This document shows, one piece after another, positions 58,997 to 64,000 of a DNA stretch of 64,000 nucleotides. Position numbers and translations under genes: made by a program. The number at the start of each line of letters is the position of its first letter. Position 1 is the first letter of the stretch. The notes under the pieces are model-generated. The model saw only the letters and a program-made list of their open reading frames with translations. It had not been told where the DNA came from and ran no database searches. Source of the stretch: Sva-07 sp963715825 (GTDB lineage Bacteria; Actinomycetota; Acidimicrobiia; Acidimicrobiales; Ilumatobacteraceae); contig CAVQSI010000002.1 of the NCBI GenBank assembly GCA_963715825.1, positions 262,919 through 326,918 on the forward strand. Direction: 5' to 3'.

Positions 58997-59635
58997 TCAA
59001 CCTGCGGTGGCTGCGTCGAGGCGCCGACGAGGGTCGAGCACGACGAACGGGCGGTGTCCGGTGACCGCGAGGCGCACCAGGATCACCGAGGCCATCGCCA
59101 CGCCGACGAGGCCGGCGAGCGTGAGTGCGAGGTCGCCGACGCCGACGCCGTAGACCAGCCACAGCAACGCCTCGACCGAGGCGATGATCCACGTCGAGGA
59201 GGACACGCCCGACAGCGCCGACGTGCGCAGCGAGGTGACCACGGCGGGGAGGAGTTGGACGCCGTACGAGAGCCCGACGGCCACACCGGCGAGCTCCCAC
59301 CCGCCGAACAGCAGGAACGGCAGTGGCACCATCCCGAGGCCGAACACGCCGAGGGCCAGACCCGGTAGCGCCGCTCGACCGACCGAGCCGACGAAGAACC
59401 ATGCCATCGCCCCGTAGAGCAGCAGCGAGATGGTCGACACCGGAATCAGCGCCCACACCCCGGCGACCAACCCGTACGCGAGCCACCACCCGTTGATGGC
59501 GAGGCTCACGCCGATCCACGTCGACGAGACACCGTCGACGCGACGCGTCCGGGCGATGCGGCGCGCCTGCGGGAACGCCATCCAGGATCCGAGGACGGTG
59601 GCGATCACGACGAGCAGGTTGAGGAGGAGGTTCAT
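58997..59635 (-). CDS. PQ-loop (SemiSWEET-like) membrane protein, tandem
   Basis: 212 residues with about seven helices. Two PQ-loop repeats are visible: SWMAFPQARRIARTRRVDGVSSTWIG and, degenerate, YGVQLLPAVVTSLRTSALSGVSSSTWI. This is a fused pair of SemiSWEET units, as in SWEET-type sugar or small-molecule transporters. Its start is 75 bases from the divergent CGNR regulator. Confidence 0.78.
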   Translation of the reverse strand: MNLLLNLLVVIATVLGSWMAFPQARRIARTRRVDGVSSTWIGVSLAINGWWLAYGLVAGVWALIPVSTISLLLYGAMAWFFVGSVGRAALPGLALGVFGLGMVPLPFLLFGGWELAGVAVGLSYGVQLLPAVVTSLRTSALSGVSSSTWIIASVEALLWLVYGVGVGDLALTLAGLVGVAMASVILVRLAVTGHRPFVVLDPRRRLDAATAG

Positions 59636-59653
59636 GGACGGACAGCGCTTCCT

Positions 59654-59683
59654 GTAAGTAGCTAACTAGGTTTAGTACCTTAC
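59654..59683. promoter_or_regulatory. Imperfect inverted repeat in the divergent PQ-loop/CGNR promoter
   Basis: GTAAG-TA (59654-59660) is mirrored by TACCTTAC (59676-59683); the AT-rich centre (GCTAACTAGGTTTAG) is the lowest-GC stretch nearby and could hold both promoters and the CGNR operator. Confidence 0.5.
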
Positions 59684-59710
59684 ACATCTCCGACGGGTTA
59701 CGCTCGTGTC

Positions 59711-60277
59711 GTGTACGTCACGTCCGGGCACGACACCGAGGTCCGCCTCACGATCGAAGCGCTCGTCGATCTGGTCAACGCACTGTCCGACGCTGCCGGA
59801 CCCGACGGGGAAGCGGTCGACGTCCGCATGCTGTTGCACGAACACCGGTTCAGTCGTGCAACCGGGGCCTCCGCGGCAGCGATCGCCCGGATCGAAGAAC
59901 GGGTCGGCGCAATGATCGCCACGTTGCTCGCGTTGCCAGGCGCCGATCCCGAGCCGACGGTGGCGTGGATCAACACGCAACTCGCCGGCATCCACATCAC
60001 GCCGTCGCTGACCGATCACGACGGCGCCGATCTCCACATCCACTGGACGCCGGCGTCGGCGACGTTCGACGACCAGGTCGTCGCCGACTTCCTGATGGCC
60101 CTCGCGCAGGAGTTGTGCGACCACGGCACCAGCCGGTTCGGCACCTGTGCAGCCAGTGACTGCGAGCACCTGTTCTACGACGTCACCCGCAACGGTTCGC
60201 GTCGCTTCTGCGCCGACCCCCGCTGCGCCAGCCGCACCCACACCGCCGACCACCGAGCCCGCCAACGCGCGACCTGA
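59711..60277 (+). CDS. ABATE/CGNR zinc-finger transcriptional regulator
   Basis: 188 residues from GTG 59711. The N-terminal ABATE domain (stress-response ligand domain) covers about 1-140, and the C-terminal CGNR finger reads FGTCAASDCEHLFYDVTRNGSRRFCADPRCASRTHT, with four Cys ligands and CASR in place of CGNR. It is divergent from the PQ-loop transporter gene, which it probably regulates. Confidence 0.88.
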   Translation: MYVTSGHDTEVRLTIEALVDLVNALSDAAGPDGEAVDVRMLLHEHRFSRATGASAAAIARIEERVGAMIATLLALPGADPEPTVAWINTQLAGIHITPSLTDHDGADLHIHWTPASATFDDQVVADFLMALAQELCDHGTSRFGTCAASDCEHLFYDVTRNGSRRFCADPRCASRTHTADHRARQRAT

Positions 60278-60300
60278 CGATTGGCGCCCGACACCGACTG

Positions 60301-62106
60301 CTACACGAGGCGGCCGGCGTCGAGGCGCAGGACCTGGTCGGCGCGGTCGAAGGCGACGGCGCGATGGGAGACCGCGATCACCGTCATGCCTGCGTCGGCC
60401 AGGTTGGTCCACAGCTGCACTTCGGTCTCGACGTCGAGCGCGCTCGACAGGTCGTCGAGCACGACGAGTTCGGGCGAGTGCACCAGTGCCCGCGCCGTCG
60501 CCAACCGCTGACGCTGGCCCCCGGAGAGCCGCAACCCGCGGGGACCGATCAACGTCGCCGATCCGGCTGGCATCGCTGCGATGTCGGTGGCGATCGCGGA
60601 CAGCTCGAAGGCGCGATCGAGATCAGCCCTGGACACCGGTCCGAGACCGACGTTGTCCGCAACGCTGTCGGAGATCAACTGCGGAACCTGCGACAGGAAC
60701 GCGGCGTTCGGCGGCACGAGGAACGCCGCGCGGTCGCCGACCTCAGCGCCGTTCCAGCGAACCGATCCCTCGACGTCGGCTTGCCAGGCCAGACCCAGCA
60801 GCGCTCGCAGCAGCGTGCTCTTGCCGGCACCGACCGGCCCGGTGATCACCACGAACTCGCCGTGTTCGACCTGGAACGACACGTCGTCGAGAACGAGTCG
60901 GTCGCCGTAGGACACGGTGAGTCCCGCCACATCCAGCCGCTCGAGCGGGACCCGCTCGGGGCGCACGACGTCGGGACGCACCCGCTGATCGTTCGGGTCG
61001 ATCGGCAGCCGCTGACTTCGCACCGTGTTCTCGGCCTCCTGATCGGCGACCAGTGCGCGCATCCGGTCGAACGCGACGCCGGCCTGTTTGCGCCGCGCAA
61101 GCACTCGGCCGACCATGCGCGGCAGGAAGCTCAGCCAACCCAGGTAGGCCGTGAACAGCGCCAACGTGCCGAGGTCGAACGATCCGGACGCGATCGCGCC
61201 GGCGCTCACGAGCAGCACGAGGCCGAGGCCGATGTCAGCCGCGCCCTGGCTGAACGCCTGGACGCCCTCTTCGAGCACACGGTCGCGCACCGCCGTGTAG
61301 CGGCGACGTTCGACGAGCACGCCGAGGCGGCGCAGCATCGGCTCGGTGGCGTCGTTCACCTTCACCGTGGTCGCCGCTGCCATCACGTCGCCGAGCAGCC
61401 CGGTCACACCCTCGGTGGCGACGCGGTCCGCCGCGCGGTACTCCTTGATACGCGTGTCGAGCACTCGTGTCGCGATGCCGACACCGAGCAGCGGGATCAC
61501 GAGCACGGCGGCCGCCCGCGCGTCGGCAGCGCCCAGCACGAATCCGGCGATCACCGTGAACACCACGCCGCCGGAGATGTCGACCATGCCGTCGACGAGA
61601 TTCGCAACATCCTCGGTGTCGTCGCGGAAGTGCGTGATCGCCGAGCCGGCCGAACCGATCGGCTGGCCCGCATGGATGCCGCCGCTGGACATCTGCGCGG
61701 CGAGCATGTTGGCGCGCAGCAGCGTCTGCATGTGGATCCACGCCTTGGTCCAGATCAACGCACCGTGGTGGATCGAGACCATCCGGATCGTCTCGCTGAC
61801 CGCAATCGCCGCCGCCCACCACATCGTTTCGTTGGTGTCGCCGCGTTCGAGCGCGTCGTACCCCTGGCCGAGCAGGTACCCGCTGATCGCCGGCATCGTG
61901 AAGAACACGACGAAGAGCAGCCAGCCGATCCAGAACTCCTTGGGTCGGTGCTGCGACACACGCCAGGCGAGCGCCCACACGTTGGGGACCCCGGCGAGCG
62001 ACAGCTCCTCGACGGCGTCGGGCTGGTGGTGCGCAACGCCCGCGTCGGTCGGCGGGCGGGGGCCGATCTCGGGTTCGTGGCGGGCCAGGTCGACGTCGGC
62101 GGTCAC
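60301..62106 (-). CDS. ABC exporter subunit with degenerate catalytic site (heterodimer partner)
   Basis: 601 residues from GTG 62106, coupled to the upstream subunit (GTGA). Six helices precede an ATPase with Walker A GPVGAGKS, signature LSGGQRQRLATARAL and Walker B LVVLDDLSSALD, in which the catalytic Glu is Asp; the H-loop is SHRAVAFDRAD. The first 45 residues are a charged extension. Asp for Glu is typical of the non-catalytic site of heterodimeric exporters such as BmrCD or TM287/288. Confidence 0.92.
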   Translation of the reverse strand: MTADVDLARHEPEIGPRPPTDAGVAHHQPDAVEELSLAGVPNVWALAWRVSQHRPKEFWIGWLLFVVFFTMPAISGYLLGQGYDALERGDTNETMWWAAAIAVSETIRMVSIHHGALIWTKAWIHMQTLLRANMLAAQMSSGGIHAGQPIGSAGSAITHFRDDTEDVANLVDGMVDISGGVVFTVIAGFVLGAADARAAAVLVIPLLGVGIATRVLDTRIKEYRAADRVATEGVTGLLGDVMAAATTVKVNDATEPMLRRLGVLVERRRYTAVRDRVLEEGVQAFSQGAADIGLGLVLLVSAGAIASGSFDLGTLALFTAYLGWLSFLPRMVGRVLARRKQAGVAFDRMRALVADQEAENTVRSQRLPIDPNDQRVRPDVVRPERVPLERLDVAGLTVSYGDRLVLDDVSFQVEHGEFVVITGPVGAGKSTLLRALLGLAWQADVEGSVRWNGAEVGDRAAFLVPPNAAFLSQVPQLISDSVADNVGLGPVSRADLDRAFELSAIATDIAAMPAGSATLIGPRGLRLSGGQRQRLATARALVHSPELVVLDDLSSALDVETEVQLWTNLADAGMTVIAVSHRAVAFDRADQVLRLDAGRLV

Positions 62107-63902
62107 GACGTCACCTCCGATCCGGTGACCGTGGACGACCCGGGCACCTGGGCGCCGTCGGTGGTCTCGCTGTCGAGGGCGAGCGCGAGCAGGCGAGCGA
62201 ACCGGCTCTCGTCGTCGCCGACGAGGTCGGCTCGGTCGCCGTGTTCGACGACACGGCCGTGGTCGAACACGATGATCTCGTCGACCGAGCGCAACGTCGA
62301 CAACCGGTGCGCGATCACGAGTGTGGTGCGGCCACGCATGAGCTCGACGACTGCCGCTTCGAGGCGCTGTTCGGTCTCGGGGTCGACGCGGGCGGTGGCT
62401 TCGTCGAGCACGACGATGTCCGGGTCGCGCAGCCACACACGGGCCAGCGCAAGGAGTTGCGCCTCGCCCGCCGAGAGACCGGCACCCGCCGCTCCGAGTT
62501 GGCGGTCGATGCCGCTGTCGGCGAGCGAGCCCAGGCCGACTCGATGGAGCGCCTCGACCACGGCGGCATCGGTCGGCTCGTCGTCGAAGAGGGTGACGTT
62601 GTCGCGCAGGCTGCCGGCGAACAGCTCGACCTCCTGCGGCACGAGCGCGACCCGGCGGCGGAGTTCGACCAGCGCGATGTCGGCGATCGGGACACCGCCG
62701 AGCGCGACCTGCCCACCGGTCGGCTCGACCAGGCGCAACACGAGACGAGAGAAGGTGGTCTTGCCGCTGCCGGTACGGCCGACGATGCCGACCGACCGTC
62801 CCGCCTCGATGTGTACGTCGACGCCGGCCAGCACGGCTCGATCATCGCCGTAGTCGAAGTCGACGTCGGTCGCCGTGATCGACAGCGGTCCCGGCATCGG
62901 GCTGGTGTCGCCGTCGTCGAGCACGTTCGGGCGGATCGCCAGGAGGTCAGCGACGCGGACCATTGCGCCGTTCGCCTTCTGGACCGTCTCGAGTTCGTGG
63001 ACGACTTCTTCGAGGGGCCGCGCAACGAGCAGGACGAACTGGAACAGCAGGAACGCCGTACCGATCGTGATCGTTCCGGCGGCGACGAGCGCCGCGCCCA
63101 ACACGAGCGACACCACCCACCCGGCGGCCACCGCACCCTGCACGAACCACCACATGACGAGAAAGGCACGCTCGCGGCGCACGGCGCTGACGAGCGCACC
63201 CTCGCTGTCCTCGACGAACCGCCAGGCGACATGGTCGGCGGCGCCGTTCGCACGCAGGTCCTCGGCGGCCGTCAGCCGTTCCTCGATGCCGCCGTAGAGC
63301 CGACCGAGGGCACCCATCTCGTCGGACGACTCCGACACCGCGCGGTGACGCGTCCGTACGATCACCGCGAGCGCCAACCCGACGTAGACCGCCATCCCGA
63401 GACCCAGGCGCCAGTCGATGACGCCGAGCACGACGACCATGCCCGCCACGAGCATCGCCGCACCGGCTGCTTTGGTGACGACCTGGCTGAGGAAGTCGGA
63501 CACGGAGGTGATGTCGCCGTCGACGCGCTGGATCAGCTCACCCGGCGTGTGCGTGCGGTGGAACTCGTGATCGAGGCCGAGCACGTGACGGGTCATGGTG
63601 AGGCGCAAGCCGTTGGTCGTTCGCCACGCAGCCACCGTGGCCAGCCACGCGACCACGACGGCGATGAGCTGGGCGCACACTGCGATCGCGAGGAACAGCA
63701 GGGCGAGTCGGGTGATCTCGCTCGCCGTGGTGCCGTCGGCGGCGGTGTCGACGACCTCGCGGACCACCAGGGGCCCGGCGATCGTGAGCGCAGAGCCGAT
63801 CGCAACGAGCACGCCGAGGCCGACCCAACGCCACACGTCGGGCCGCAGCAGCGCACCGAGGGCACGCCAACGAGAACCGGTCGCACCGGCCTGCGTCGCC
63901 AT
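62103..63902 (-). CDS. ABC exporter subunit with canonical catalytic Glu and variant signature (heterodimer partner)
   Basis: 599 residues from ATG 63902. Six helices, then Walker A GRTGSGKT, a noncanonical signature LSAGEAQLLALARVW, Walker B IVVLDEATARVD with the catalytic Glu, and H-loop VIAHRLSTLRSVDE. The variant signature would face the partner's degenerate site while this subunit supplies the Glu of the active site, completing an asymmetric exporter. The substrate is unknown. Confidence 0.92.
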   Translation of the reverse strand: MATQAGATGSRWRALGALLRPDVWRWVGLGVLVAIGSALTIAGPLVVREVVDTAADGTTASEITRLALLFLAIAVCAQLIAVVVAWLATVAAWRTTNGLRLTMTRHVLGLDHEFHRTHTPGELIQRVDGDITSVSDFLSQVVTKAAGAAMLVAGMVVVLGVIDWRLGLGMAVYVGLALAVIVRTRHRAVSESSDEMGALGRLYGGIEERLTAAEDLRANGAADHVAWRFVEDSEGALVSAVRRERAFLVMWWFVQGAVAAGWVVSLVLGAALVAAGTITIGTAFLLFQFVLLVARPLEEVVHELETVQKANGAMVRVADLLAIRPNVLDDGDTSPMPGPLSITATDVDFDYGDDRAVLAGVDVHIEAGRSVGIVGRTGSGKTTFSRLVLRLVEPTGGQVALGGVPIADIALVELRRRVALVPQEVELFAGSLRDNVTLFDDEPTDAAVVEALHRVGLGSLADSGIDRQLGAAGAGLSAGEAQLLALARVWLRDPDIVVLDEATARVDPETEQRLEAAVVELMRGRTTLVIAHRLSTLRSVDEIIVFDHGRVVEHGDRADLVGDDESRFARLLALALDSETTDGAQVPGSSTVTGSEVTS

Positions 63903-64000
63903 GGCGTCATTCTCGCCGCCGATCCCGAGCTGCGCATCACGAGTTTCCGGATGACATGCCGGACGACATGTGGGCGTGTCCGAACGGGCCGACCCGGCGC

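Overview
The window comes from a high-GC Actinomycetota genome. The gene order tRNA-Leu, fhaA, fhaB, pstP, rodA, pbpA, pknB, trpG, crgA is the actinobacterial cell-envelope signalling cluster. Its combination with a Tad pilus locus and a true type IV pilus (T4P) system suggests the class Acidimicrobiia, perhaps an Ilumatobacter relative (inference). Only a small integrase/toxin-antitoxin stretch looks mobile.

Layout. 1-8.8 kb: Tad/Flp pilus locus (TadZ end, TadA, TadB, TadC, Flp-like pilin, three TadE-like pseudopilins) ending in a very large LysM/BTAD membrane protein. 8.8-9.7 kb: a 62-bp-period palindromic repeat array, then a thioredoxin-fold lipoprotein whose first redox Cys codon is TGA (candidate selenoprotein). 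9.7-19.5 kb: T4P machinery (three pilin-like genes, two coiled-coil proteins, PilT, PilD, PilC, PilB) plus a DUF429 gene. 19.5-21.3 kb: a 5'-3' exonuclease, SRP RNA, tRNA-Ser and tRNA adenosine deaminase. 21.3-24 kb: a Roadblock/small-GTPase/DUF4388 operon resembling MglB/MglA. 24.2-27.6 kb: an HTH gene, a PIN toxin-antitoxin pair and a tyrosine recombinase beside tRNA-Ser. 27.6-31.1 kb: a secreted alpha/beta hydrolase and an ABC exporter. 31.1-35.8 kb: a T4P minor-pilin operon including a pilin fused to a von Willebrand A domain. 36-38.2 kb: an aminotransferase and a CoA-transferase. 38.2-47.5 kb: the Ser/Thr kinase cell-wall cluster. 47.6-64 kb: housekeeping, lipid and transport genes (acyl-CoA synthetase, MarR, aminotransferase, reductase, SpoU methylase, ArsR-MMPL, cold-shock protein, PQ-loop transporter/CGNR regulator, heterodimeric ABC exporter).

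How they fit. Five similar promoter-like sites (CTCAAG, 14-15 bp, then a GCCGATAG-like box) lie upstream of the major pilin, both coiled-coil genes (one heading pilB-pilC), the minor-pilin operon and the Roadblock/GTPase operon. They resemble sigma-28 (FliA/WhiG) promoters and would tie three T4P loci and an MglAB-like polarity module into one regulon. Two of them imply leaderless transcripts.

Caution. Many genes, including the probably essential pbpA, carry single-base frameshifts as assembled. Several are the same kind of event (an extra A turning CAG into CAAG on the + strand). I read these mainly as sequencing or assembly indels rather than decay, and annotate the genes as intact with the shift noted. 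All calls are by eye; no database search was possible.
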